From Levilactobacillus parabrevis ATCC 53295 (GTDB lineage: Bacteria; Bacillota; Bacilli; Lactobacillales; Lactobacillaceae), in NCBI RefSeq assembly GCF_001434055.1, contig NZ_AZCZ01000004.1:29717-93716 (forward strand): DNA of 64,000 nt, in the 5' to 3' direction. The position numbers were made by a program, and so were the translations under genes. The notes below the pieces were generated by a model. It saw only the letters and a list, made by a program, of their open reading frames with translations. It searched no databases and was not told the origin of the DNA. Shown here in pieces: positions 27,603 to 35,470 of this stretch; the first letter of the stretch is position 1; each line of letters opens with the position of its first letter.

Positions 27603-28484
27603 TCACTCCTCATCTAAGTGGTGGTAAGTTCGATAAACTTCTTGTTTCTTCAGGCCGCGGAGGTTCGCGACTTCTTTGATAGCTGCGTTGGGCTTGTCAC
27701 CGGCCGCAATCAAACGGTCGACCTGTGTCTCAATGGGTTCACTGAGATCAACCGCAGCGGTCGCCGTAGTCGTTGGGTGATCATTTCCCCCAACCAACAC
27801 AACGAACTCGCCCCGAACCGTATCCGTGGCGGCCCATTCGGCCAAGTCGCTCAGGCTTCCACGCAAGAATTCTTCGTAGCGTTTCGTGAGTTCACGGCAC
27901 AAAACAGCGGGCCGATCTTCCCCCATCCCCACAGCCAAGTTGGCCAGCGTCTTCTTCAGACGGTGCGGCGCCTCGTAGAAAATCAGCGTTTCAGGCCGTT
28001 GGGCCAGCTCATCGATCTCGGCACGCTGATCCTTGGGTTTGCGATCCAGGAAGCCGTAGAAATAAAACGGTTGTGGCGCTAAACCCGAGGCAATCAATGC
28101 CGTTAGACCTGCGTTGGCACCGGGTAACGGCACCACCGGAATGTGAGCGTCGATGCAGGCGTTGACCAGTTCATGGCCGGGATCCGAAATGGATGGCATC
28201 CCCGCGTCACTGACTTGGGCGATCTGCATCCCCTGCTGAAGCTTCGCAATCAATTGGGGAATGCGTTCCTGCGTGTTGTGTTCGTGAAAACTAATTTGTT
28301 TGGTTTCAATTTCAAAGTGATTTAAGAGCTTCTGGGTGTTACGGGTATCTTCGGCGGCAATCAAATCGGCCGCCTTTAACGTCTTGACGGCACGAAAGGT
28401 CATGTCGTCGAGATTGCCAATGGGTGTCGGCACCAGGTATAAGTGACCGCTGTCTGCGGCTTGAAAACTACGTTGACGTTCCAT
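27603..28484 (-). CDS. rsmI: 16S rRNA 2'-O-methyltransferase RsmI
   Basis: Methylates the ribose of C1402 in 16S rRNA with S-adenosylmethionine. It has 293 residues starting from the ATG at 28484 (MERQRSFQAADSGHLYLVPTPIGN) after TAGGAGGT; an upstream frame overlaps yabA and contains the binding site. Motifs are LYLVPTPIGNLDDMTFRA, AAEDTRNTQKLLNHF, QVSDAGMPSISDPG and LPGANAGLTALIASG. It follows yabA, as in B. subtilis (yabA-yabB-yazA-rsmI). Confidence 0.96.
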   Translation of the reverse strand: MERQRSFQAADSGHLYLVPTPIGNLDDMTFRAVKTLKAADLIAAEDTRNTQKLLNHFEIETKQISFHEHNTQERIPQLIAKLQQGMQIAQVSDAGMPSISDPGHELVNACIDAHIPVVPLPGANAGLTALIASGLAPQPFYFYGFLDRKPKDQRAEIDELAQRPETLIFYEAPHRLKKTLANLAVGMGEDRPAVLCRELTKRYEEFLRGSLSDLAEWAATDTVRGEFVVLVGGNDHPTTTATAAVDLSEPIETQVDRLIAAGDKPNAAIKEVANLRGLKKQEVYRTYHHLDEE

Positions 28485-28500
28485 GTGTGGTGCGGACCTC

Positions 28501-28839
28501 CTATTGATCACGATAAATAACTTCTAGACAGAAGGCACATTCCTCGTCCTGCTTACGCCGCGTGCCATAAAATTCACGGCAGACGTGAAAGCCTTCTTCA
28601 TACAATTTTTCCAAGATCTGCCGTGACTTGGACAAGCCCTGCGGCGTCTCAGGTGCTTCGGGTAAATCACGTTGGAGCTCCCGCAGAAGGTCCCGTAAAT
28701 GTTGGTTTTCGATTTCCAATTCGGCATTTTGCTCGAACACCTGGGTCATCTCGGCCTGTAAGTCAGTGAATTGGGCGAGCACTTCTTGTATTTGGCCCTC
28801 GAGCTGCTTAAATTGATCGTATACTTCTTGTTTTTCCAA
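28501..28839 (-). CDS. yabA: Replication initiation control protein YabA
   Basis: Binds DnaA and the DnaN clamp and prevents over-initiation of replication. It has 112 residues: an N-terminal coiled coil (about 1-60, EKQEVYDQFKQLEGQIQEVL) that tetramerises, and a C-terminal zinc domain (HVCREFYGTR and CAFC). The start is a TTG at 28839, seven bases after GGAGGGG. It lies between holB and rsmI; the PSP1 gene (yaaT/ricT), found between them in Bacillus, is missing. Confidence 0.93.
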   Translation of the reverse strand: MEKQEVYDQFKQLEGQIQEVLAQFTDLQAEMTQVFEQNAELEIENQHLRDLLRELQRDLPEAPETPQGLSKSRQILEKLYEEGFHVCREFYGTRRKQDEECAFCLEVIYRDQ

Positions 28840-28865
28840 GTTGCCACCCCTCCAATGCTGACTGT

Positions 28866-29882
28866 TTAGCGCGGAATCTGCGCTAGGATCTGTAACGTTA
28901 AGGCTTCTAAGATGCCCTGAAAATTCATATTTCCAGCAAGCTGACTCCGGGTTTCCAGCGTCAGCGTCATGATGGCAACGAGCCGATCGATACTGAGCCG
29001 CTGGGCCATTTGTCGGCTGACTTGTGCGACCTGTGGAAAGGCCAACTGGTCATCGGCCACACTAGCATTCTGCTGGCGTAAGACATCGTGCCAGACCTGC
29101 ACCACCATATCCAGAATAGTTCCCTGGAGATCACGATTACTTCCTAAAGGCAACAGTTCGGTCTGTACCCGCACAAAGGCTCGCTCATCGCCAGCACAAG
29201 CCGCGCTGAACCACTGACCCACACTCGCCTGGGCCGTTTTCAGCCAGTCCTCAGCCGTTAACGCTTTGGCGGCCTGAACGCTTTCGGTCAGCGTCGCCAA
29301 CAGATAACGTTGACTAGGGACGATGTCCGCGGCCGCCAACGCATCGGCTAACGCACCAGGCGCCACTCGTAGGAAGTCCACGACTTGTGTCCGTGACAGA
29401 ATCGTGGGTAAGATCAGATTCTTATTGGCCGTCAACAGCAGAGCAACGGTATTGCCCACGGGCTCCTCAATGAATTTCAAAAGACTGTTGGCTGCCCCCG
29501 TTGTCATACGATCGACCTGGTCGACAATAAAAATCTTCTGGTTACCTTCAACGGCGCTCTTGGTAAATTCGGACTTGAGGTAGCGGACCTGATCCACCTT
29601 GATGCGTTGCCCATCCGGGACCACCGACACGACGTCGGGATGATCCCCGGCCTGAATACGCTGGCATTCCGGGCAATGACCACAGGGCAGACCGTTCTCG
29701 TCTACATTGGGACAGAAGAGCCGCATGGCAATGACCGTGGCCAACTGTTGCCGACCGGTCCCGTCAGCCCCGTTAAATAGGTAAGCGTGGGCTAACCGGT
29801 TCTCGGTGATTAAATTCATGAAATGACTCAACAGCTGTGGCTGCAACCGTTGTGCTGTTGCCACGAGAGATTCTTCGGTCAT
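28866..29882 (-). CDS. holB: DNA polymerase III subunit delta'
   Basis: Stator subunit of the clamp loader that puts the sliding clamp on DNA. It has 338 residues. The AAA+ fold has a weakened P-loop (GADGTGRQQLAT), a zinc module (CPNVDENGLPCGHCPECQ), LLKFIEEP and ILSRTQVVDF. The start ATG follows AGGGGGC. It is ten bases from darA and 26 bases from yabA, forming one unit tmk-darA-holB-yabA-rsmI. Confidence 0.95.
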   Translation of the reverse strand: MTEESLVATAQRLQPQLLSHFMNLITENRLAHAYLFNGADGTGRQQLATVIAMRLFCPNVDENGLPCGHCPECQRIQAGDHPDVVSVVPDGQRIKVDQVRYLKSEFTKSAVEGNQKIFIVDQVDRMTTGAANSLLKFIEEPVGNTVALLLTANKNLILPTILSRTQVVDFLRVAPGALADALAAADIVPSQRYLLATLTESVQAAKALTAEDWLKTAQASVGQWFSAACAGDERAFVRVQTELLPLGSNRDLQGTILDMVVQVWHDVLRQQNASVADDQLAFPQVAQVSRQMAQRLSIDRLVAIMTLTLETRSQLAGNMNFQGILEALTLQILAQIPR

Positions 29883-29891
29883 GAATGCCCC

Positions 29892-30221
29892 CTAAAATTG
29901 ATGGAACTGATCGACAGGAAGTACGAAGACCGTAGCGCCCCCGACCTGAACTTCCACCGGATACGACGACGTATTGTCTAATTGCGCATCCAGGTTAACG
30001 GGTGGCGTCATGAACTGCTGCCGCGTGTGACTGGCCGCCTTGATCATTTCCAAGACCTCATCGACCCGGTCCTCTTCTACACCAATCATAAACGTGGTAT
30101 TCCCAGACTTCAAGAAGCCCCCAGTGGTCGACAATCGCGTTGCGCGAATGTTCTTATCGATGAACTCATTGCTGAGGCGATTTGCGTCCTTGTCCTGGAC
30201 GATAGCGATTAATAATTTCAT
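29892..30221 (-). CDS. darA: Cyclic-di-AMP receptor DarA (PII-like, YaaQ)
   Basis: Small trimeric PII-like protein that binds cyclic-di-AMP; its downstream target is not known. It has 109 residues: MKLLIAIVQDKDANRLSNEF, then RLSTTGGFLKSGNTTFMIGVE and the flexible loop region SHTRQQFMTPPVNL. The start ATG follows GGGAGG. Position between tmk and holB matches yaaQ in B. subtilis. Confidence 0.95.
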   Translation of the reverse strand: MKLLIAIVQDKDANRLSNEFIDKNIRATRLSTTGGFLKSGNTTFMIGVEEDRVDEVLEMIKAASHTRQQFMTPPVNLDAQLDNTSSYPVEVQVGGATVFVLPVDQFHQF

Positions 30222-30246
30222 TGCTGTTCCTCCCTCAAATGCCGGT

Positions 30247-30891
30247 TTAGAAATAACGGGTTGCGGTTTGTTTGATCAATGCCAAAGCTTCTGCAACCAC
30301 CTGATCAGGTGCCTGGGTCGCATCGATTAATTTAATCCGTTCTGGATGAGCCTGTTGCAACCGCAGATAAGCGGCCCGCACACGATTGTGGAAGGCTGCC
30401 TGCTCAACGTCTAGTCGATCAACTTGATCGGCCTGACGGTGCGCTTGAATCCGGCGCAGTCCCACCTCGGCAGGAACGTCAAAATACACCGTCAAGTCGG
30501 GCAGTAACCCATCCGTGGCGAAGGTATTCATTTGTGCAACGGCGTCCTCACCAATTTGGCGGCCCGCTCCTTGATAGGCAACGGAACTATCCACGTAGCG
30601 GTCACATAGAACCAACTGATCAGCAGCAAGTGCCGGTAGAATCGTCTGTGCGATGTGTTGCCGCCGTGCTGCAGCGTACAACAACGCCTCCGTGCGGTAG
30701 TCCATATCGGTATTCGCCCGATCCAAAATAATCGCCCGAATGCTTTCTGAAATGGGATTGCCCCCCGGTTCGCGTGTAATCGTCAACCGGTCCCCCAAAG
30801 TGGGCTGAATCTTAGCGGTAATGGCCGCGAGAGCGCTGGTCTTACCGGCGCCGTCGGGTCCTTCGAAGCTTATAAATGTTCCTGACAACAT
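30247..30891 (-). CDS. tmk: Thymidylate kinase
   Basis: Phosphorylates dTMP to dTDP for DNA synthesis. It has 214 residues from the ATG at 30891 (MLSGTFISFEGPDGAGKTS); a second ATG 12 bases upstream has no binding site. Motifs are the P-loop FEGPDGAGKTS, TREPGGNPISE and CDRYVDSSVAYQGAGR. First gene of the tmk-darA-holB-yabA unit. The polysaccharide locus ends just upstream. Confidence 0.95.
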   Translation of the reverse strand: MLSGTFISFEGPDGAGKTSALAAITAKIQPTLGDRLTITREPGGNPISESIRAIILDRANTDMDYRTEALLYAAARRQHIAQTILPALAADQLVLCDRYVDSSVAYQGAGRQIGEDAVAQMNTFATDGLLPDLTVYFDVPAEVGLRRIQAHRQADQVDRLDVEQAAFHNRVRAAYLRLQQAHPERIKLIDATQAPDQVVAEALALIKQTATRYF

Positions 30892-31064
30892 ACTCGACCC
30901 CATTTTTGATTGAATACATACATTGTACTTGAATTAAGAAATGATGTCTATTTGCATCGTTTGAATTTCACGCTTTCGCTAACAATCGATAGGCGTCCGC
31001 GTGGCGCTTGTTAACGCCTTCCATAACCAGTAAAAATAAAGGTCCATTTGCAACCAGACGCCAT

Positions 31065-31934
31065 CTAAACGTCGTACTCGGTTTCCTTGATCCCGGCGTT
31101 CATCAAATCGTACGGATTCTTCATCTTTTCGGAATCCCAACTAGCTACGCCGACGACTAATCTGACCTCTAAAGTCGCCAAGCTATCCGTTGTGGCCAAT
31201 GCCTTATCGAAATTTTCCTTGATACGCTGACCCGCAATGTTAGCCCCCTTGGAATCCGTAAATAGTAGCACACCCCAAGTTGGGTTCGCCCGATCCAACA
31301 GGTAGGTAATATCGTTGGTCCGCATCGCATCCTTGATAGTCTCTGACACTAATTGAAGAAGGGCACTCAGTTGCGCATCACTAATCATACTCCGCATTTC
31401 TTGAAAGTAACGAATTCGAATAATCATTGTCGTCACTGGCAGGTTGAACCGACGATTTGTTTCCGTAAACACCGCCGTATCTTCAATAAAGGAAACCGTC
31501 GTTCGCAGATTCGTCGACTCATCGAACGCGCCTCGTTCCACCAAGTCACTCCGCAGTTTCACATTATCCGCCTGCAATTTCCGCAGGTGAACTGTCATGC
31601 CATAAAACGTCACTGACAGTAGAAGTGGTAAAAACAGCCAAAACGTCAAGCCCCACGCCACCGTATCGGCATGCGTTTGACTCACGTAGATGACGATCAA
31701 GACTTGGGCAAACATAAATGCCAGATTTAACAGTAACCCCGTAATGATTCCCCAGAAGTAGGTAAAGAGAATCAAGCAAATGGTCACAGCCAGAAAGCTC
31801 ACGTTGATCATCAAGTAGTGAATCTGAGTCGCGGCCATCCCCAGTGCAAGCCCACTCACCGTCATAAGAAAGGCAATCAGATAAATATCCGTCAGCCAAG
31901 TCTCTTTGTTCGAATTCTTCGCCCGATTATTCAT
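31065..31934 (-). CDS. Membrane protein with degenerate GGDEF domain (PssE/PelD-like candidate cyclic-di-GMP receptor)
   Basis: The protein has 289 residues. Four helices (about residues 15-110) are followed by a short coiled coil (LRKLQADNVKLRSDLVE) and a GGDEF-like domain (about 135-289). The domain start FDESTNLRTTVSFIED matches the usual D-x-LTGL-NR region. Where GGDEF should be the sequence reads DRANPTWGVLL, so cyclase activity is not expected. RTND, placed before it as in RxxD inhibitory sites, remains. In Listeria PssE and Pseudomonas PelD an inactive GGDEF domain with RxxD binds cyclic-di-GMP and activates a polysaccharide synthase. The start overlaps the BcsB-like gene (ATGAATAA) after AAAGGAG. 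Last gene of the locus; receptor function is inferred. Confidence 0.8.
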   Translation of the reverse strand: MNNRAKNSNKETWLTDIYLIAFLMTVSGLALGMAATQIHYLMINVSFLAVTICLILFTYFWGIITGLLLNLAFMFAQVLIVIYVSQTHADTVAWGLTFWLFLPLLLSVTFYGMTVHLRKLQADNVKLRSDLVERGAFDESTNLRTTVSFIEDTAVFTETNRRFNLPVTTMIIRIRYFQEMRSMISDAQLSALLQLVSETIKDAMRTNDITYLLDRANPTWGVLLFTDSKGANIAGQRIKENFDKALATTDSLATLEVRLVVGVASWDSEKMKNPYDLMNAGIKETEYDV

Positions 31935-34074
31935 GATGAGTCGTCTCCTTTCGCCGGCGCCGCAAGCTTCCGTGCTTCCACAGCAAGAGTAATAACGCTA
32001 CCGTTACAACGACAATCACCATCAATGCAATCCCTAGATAGAGCAACTCCTGAGAATGACGACTTACTTCTTGTTTAGTATTCAGTGAAGTGTCAATTAA
32101 CTTATTCTTTTTAAACCGGAAGTCATCATGATTATTATCCGGATCAACAATGATGGCATCGCCTTTATACTGTGCGATATTCCGCTGATAATTGATCTGG
32201 GTTGATGCCAGGTAAGTTCCGTTTGCACGTGCGCCAGTGACGACCAATAGCCCCTTCTTCCGGTTGTATGGGGAGCGTAATAACTGAGCACTACCGATAG
32301 TTTGACCATACTGCTGTTCAATACTCAGCTTCTCGTTCGACAGGAATCGCGCTTCGGTATCGTTGTACTTGAAGTAAAGGTGACGATTCAGGTGGTGAAT
32401 CAATTGGTTTTGCTTAGGCGTGCCAAAAGCAATCACATTGGCGTCAGCCATTACATGCTTACTCGGTTGCTGATCGTAAAACTTAATCGTTCCCCGATTA
32501 TTTTCAGCATAGTTTCCGATCAGGTTAAAGATGTTCGTCAGCGTCTGATAATCCGTACTGGTCATCGTTTGAGGCCGAACCACTGCAATGTCGTCATAGG
32601 TCGAATTCTTCAGAAATAGATTTGGATAGTTGCTAAAGAGCAGGTCGTTCCCCGGCGCTGATTTAACCCGAGCTACCGATGTCGGTTCAATGCTGGCCCA
32701 CGGCGTATGCGTGTTGTCCTGGGTACCGGCCGTATTACTCATCGGCAAGTCCAGTGCCACCCGCACGGTAAAGCTGTTCCCTAGGGCCATCCCCTTAGGT
32801 AACGCCACCGTCAACGTATCGTTATCGGCCCGGGCCGCGCTCAGCCGCTTACTCCCGATGGGCGTATCGTTGATGTACACCGTGGCTAAAGAATTCTTGA
32901 AATCCAGATTCCGTGCATAACGCAGATGAATACTAATGGTCGACCCATCCGCATTGTTACGATCAACGGGCAAGCTCACGAAATAGCTCCGTTCCTGATG
33001 ATTAGCCCCGGTGATCCGATCAGCCTCGGTCGTCAGTTGGTACTTGCCGTCGTAGTTTAACGTCGACGTAAACGTCTGGGTACCGGCCGTAATCGTCTCG
33101 GTCGGGTGCTTGGACTCCTTCATTAGTTCAGAATTAGCCACGAAACGCGCCGCCTTCTCGAGCAGTGTTCCCGTAGTTGCCGTCACTACCAAGTAATGTT
33201 TACCTTTGGCATCATAGCGCTTGATCTGGCTGGTATTGCGCAAATCCGCACGTTTAAATAATTTTTGAAAACGGGCCGGCAGGTGCTGATACTCAGCCAT
33301 GACCAATTGATAATCCGCAGCCCTACCATCAGCATTGCTCATTTGTACGACGGGAATCTGCTGATTTTCAGTCGTAATCACCCGTGATTCACCAGTCAGG
33401 GCATACATACTGGCTGCTAATTCAGCATTATTCGCTTGATTGGGAACGACAATGTAGGCATCGCGATTAACGATGGTGTCCGGCCCCGAGAAGTGATCGT
33501 AGAAAGCGTCGATATTCTTAGTCGGCGCCTTTAACGCGTACTGAAAGTTCACGGCCGAACGATTGTCTACCGTCAGCCAATTGGCCGGCGTCTGCGTCAA
33601 CCGATAATCTCGCTTACCCGCCCGATTGAGAATCTGGCCACTAATTTTAAGTTCATTCTCGCCGGACAGGAGTCGCAATGGAATTTTAATCGTCTTCGTC
33701 TGTAACCCGGTTTGTTTATTCGGCCGAAATGAAGCAAACTTCACCCCACCTAACGATACCGTGATGTCAGACAACTGCCGACTAGACAATTGGGAGACCT
33801 GATAGTTGAGGTTCAGTGTCGCCTTCTTCACATCCCAATAGTCCATTTTGATAAAGTAGGTACTCATTTCTACGGATTGCCCGGACAGGCTGGTCGTATT
33901 GTTTTGAAACGGCTGCGTGTAGGTCTTCAACGCAACCTTGGTCTTGGCACTAGCTGGGGTGGCTCCCAAGAACACACTCAGAAAGGCCACTCCTAAAAGA
34001 ACCACCGTAACCATTAGTTTACTGATAGCGTTTAGTTTTATACCACTTTGCTTGTTGATGAAAGACTTGTTCAC
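31927..34074 (-). CDS. BcsB-like subunit of a polysaccharide synthase
   Basis: The protein has 715 residues from a GTG at 34074, seven bases after GGTGGGG, overlapping the synthase gene by 56 bases. A signal peptide (LMVTVVLLGVAFLSVFLGATPASA) is followed by a large extracytoplasmic part with tandem jelly-roll/flavodoxin-like repeats typical of the cellulose synthase regulatory subunit BcsB. A C-terminal helix (LLYLGIALMVIVVVTVALLLLLW) and a basic tail (KHGSLRRRRKE) complete it. In cellulose systems BcsB guides the growing glycan outside the membrane. The polymer here is unknown. Overlaps on both sides suggest coupled translation with the synthase and the GGDEF protein. Confidence 0.82.
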   Translation of the reverse strand: MNKSFINKQSGIKLNAISKLMVTVVLLGVAFLSVFLGATPASAKTKVALKTYTQPFQNNTTSLSGQSVEMSTYFIKMDYWDVKKATLNLNYQVSQLSSRQLSDITVSLGGVKFASFRPNKQTGLQTKTIKIPLRLLSGENELKISGQILNRAGKRDYRLTQTPANWLTVDNRSAVNFQYALKAPTKNIDAFYDHFSGPDTIVNRDAYIVVPNQANNAELAASMYALTGESRVITTENQQIPVVQMSNADGRAADYQLVMAEYQHLPARFQKLFKRADLRNTSQIKRYDAKGKHYLVVTATTGTLLEKAARFVANSELMKESKHPTETITAGTQTFTSTLNYDGKYQLTTEADRITGANHQERSYFVSLPVDRNNADGSTISIHLRYARNLDFKNSLATVYINDTPIGSKRLSAARADNDTLTVALPKGMALGNSFTVRVALDLPMSNTAGTQDNTHTPWASIEPTSVARVKSAPGNDLLFSNYPNLFLKNSTYDDIAVVRPQTMTSTDYQTLTNIFNLIGNYAENNRGTIKFYDQQPSKHVMADANVIAFGTPKQNQLIHHLNRHLYFKYNDTEARFLSNEKLSIEQQYGQTIGSAQLLRSPYNRKKGLLVVTGARANGTYLASTQINYQRNIAQYKGDAIIVDPDNNHDDFRFKKNKLIDTSLNTKQEVSRHSQELLYLGIALMVIVVVTVALLLLLWKHGSLRRRRKETTHHE

Positions 34075-35272
34075 GAATATACCCCACCATTCCATAGGCC
34101 GCGACTGCCAGCCACATTTGACTATACACGACGTACATAAAAATAATAATCAACAGGTTGCCTAACGTCATTTCTCCCTTTTCGGTCGTAATCGTCACGT
34201 AAGTACTAATGACAAATAACACGATAGCAAAGATCCACAGCGTGTTATTGAACCCTAGGAGGTTAGAATGCGCAATGCCGGCCACAGAAAGCACAAACAC
34301 GGTATCTGAAAGAATTAACGACGTCATGAGCAGAAAGTAAACGGATAAGAAATATAACAGATCAAAGCGAATCTTTCGGCCGGTCTTGCGAAAGATCAAC
34401 GGCAGATTTTTCAAGATGACATAGATGTTGCCCTTGACCCAGCGCGTGCGCTGATGAAACCACACGTCCAACGTCTGAGGTTCCTGTTCCCAGGTGACCG
34501 CCTTGGGTTGGAAATAAATTCGATAGCCCAGTCGATACACCCGAAAACTGATTTCAGTGTCCTCGGCCAAGGCCTTGGTATCCCATCCCCCGATCTTATC
34601 CAACAGATCTCGCCGAATCACGTAGTTGGTCCCGGGAATCGTACAGAGTTTAAACAATCGCAGGCGCCCGGCCTGAGCCATCCACTGAAAGGACAGGGTT
34701 TCGACATTAATGAACCGCGTCAGCAACGACGCATTCTTGTTCCGCGTACGGAACTTTCCAATGACCGCGCCGTACGTCTTATCCTGCATCAGTTCGCCCA
34801 CCAAATAGCGTAGTGCGGGACGTTCCGGCGTATTGTCCGCATCGTAAACTGAAATAATGCTTCCCTTAGCCTGCTTCAACGCAATATTCAAAGCATTGGA
34901 CTTTCCCTTTCCACCATTGGTTTTATCGGTATTGATCACCTCAAGATTGCGTTTAGGATACGTATCCTGAATCTGCTTCAGCAGTGTTGCAGAATTATCA
35001 CTGGAATTATCATTGATCACAATAATCTCGTATCGGTCATGGGGATAGTCAAAGTTCAGCAGTGACAGCACCGTCTTCACGATAACGATACCTTCGTTAT
35101 GTGCCGGCACCATGACTGACACGAACGGTACTTGCTCGGGCAACTCCGGCGCCGGTGTCCGAACATCCTTGAGGTACTGGGTATAACCGGCCATTGTCAG
35201 AATCAGATTGACCACTAAAATTCCCCAGATCACCAGAATCGAGACGAATACAAAATAATCTAAGATACTCAA
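34019..35272 (-). CDS. Processive family 2 glycosyltransferase (membrane polysaccharide synthase)
   Basis: The protein has 417 residues. A first helix (about 6-30), a GT2 catalytic domain (about 45-290) and four C-terminal helices (about 300-400) follow the plan of cellulose, hyaluronan and poly-GlcNAc synthases. Catalytic residues are visible: VINDNSSD, VYDADNTPE, the acceptor-base ALAEDTEISF and QRTRWVKGN (QxxRW). It therefore both makes and exports a beta-linked homopolymer or simple polymer. The start is a TTG at 35272 after AGAGGATGGTGG. It lacks a PilZ domain, so regulation by cyclic-di-GMP would have to come through the GGDEF-like partner. Confidence 0.92.
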   Translation of the reverse strand: MSILDYFVFVSILVIWGILVVNLILTMAGYTQYLKDVRTPAPELPEQVPFVSVMVPAHNEGIVIVKTVLSLLNFDYPHDRYEIIVINDNSSDNSATLLKQIQDTYPKRNLEVINTDKTNGGKGKSNALNIALKQAKGSIISVYDADNTPERPALRYLVGELMQDKTYGAVIGKFRTRNKNASLLTRFINVETLSFQWMAQAGRLRLFKLCTIPGTNYVIRRDLLDKIGGWDTKALAEDTEISFRVYRLGYRIYFQPKAVTWEQEPQTLDVWFHQRTRWVKGNIYVILKNLPLIFRKTGRKIRFDLLYFLSVYFLLMTSLILSDTVFVLSVAGIAHSNLLGFNNTLWIFAIVLFVISTYVTITTEKGEMTLGNLLIIIFMYVVYSQMWLAVAAYGMVGYIREQVFHQQAKWYKTKRYQ

Positions 35273-35470
35273 ACAACCACCATCCTCTCAGAAATCAACA
35301 TGCCGTTACCTTTAAGCCACCAACATCCTCACAAAATTACCCGTCACTTATTACTAATGTATTTTCCCCGAAATTTGTCGCATTTATTTCCGATTTACCC
35401 CACATTTTCGTTTTAGCCGCACATTGATGGGGACTCGCAACCATTTATTTGACAGCCTACCGACCGTACA

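Noticed and set aside
30904..31064. Terminator after the GGDEF-like gene
   Set aside because: Only a 3-4 bp stem (GGT/ACC) before TTTATTTTT; too weak. The locus may read into tmk.
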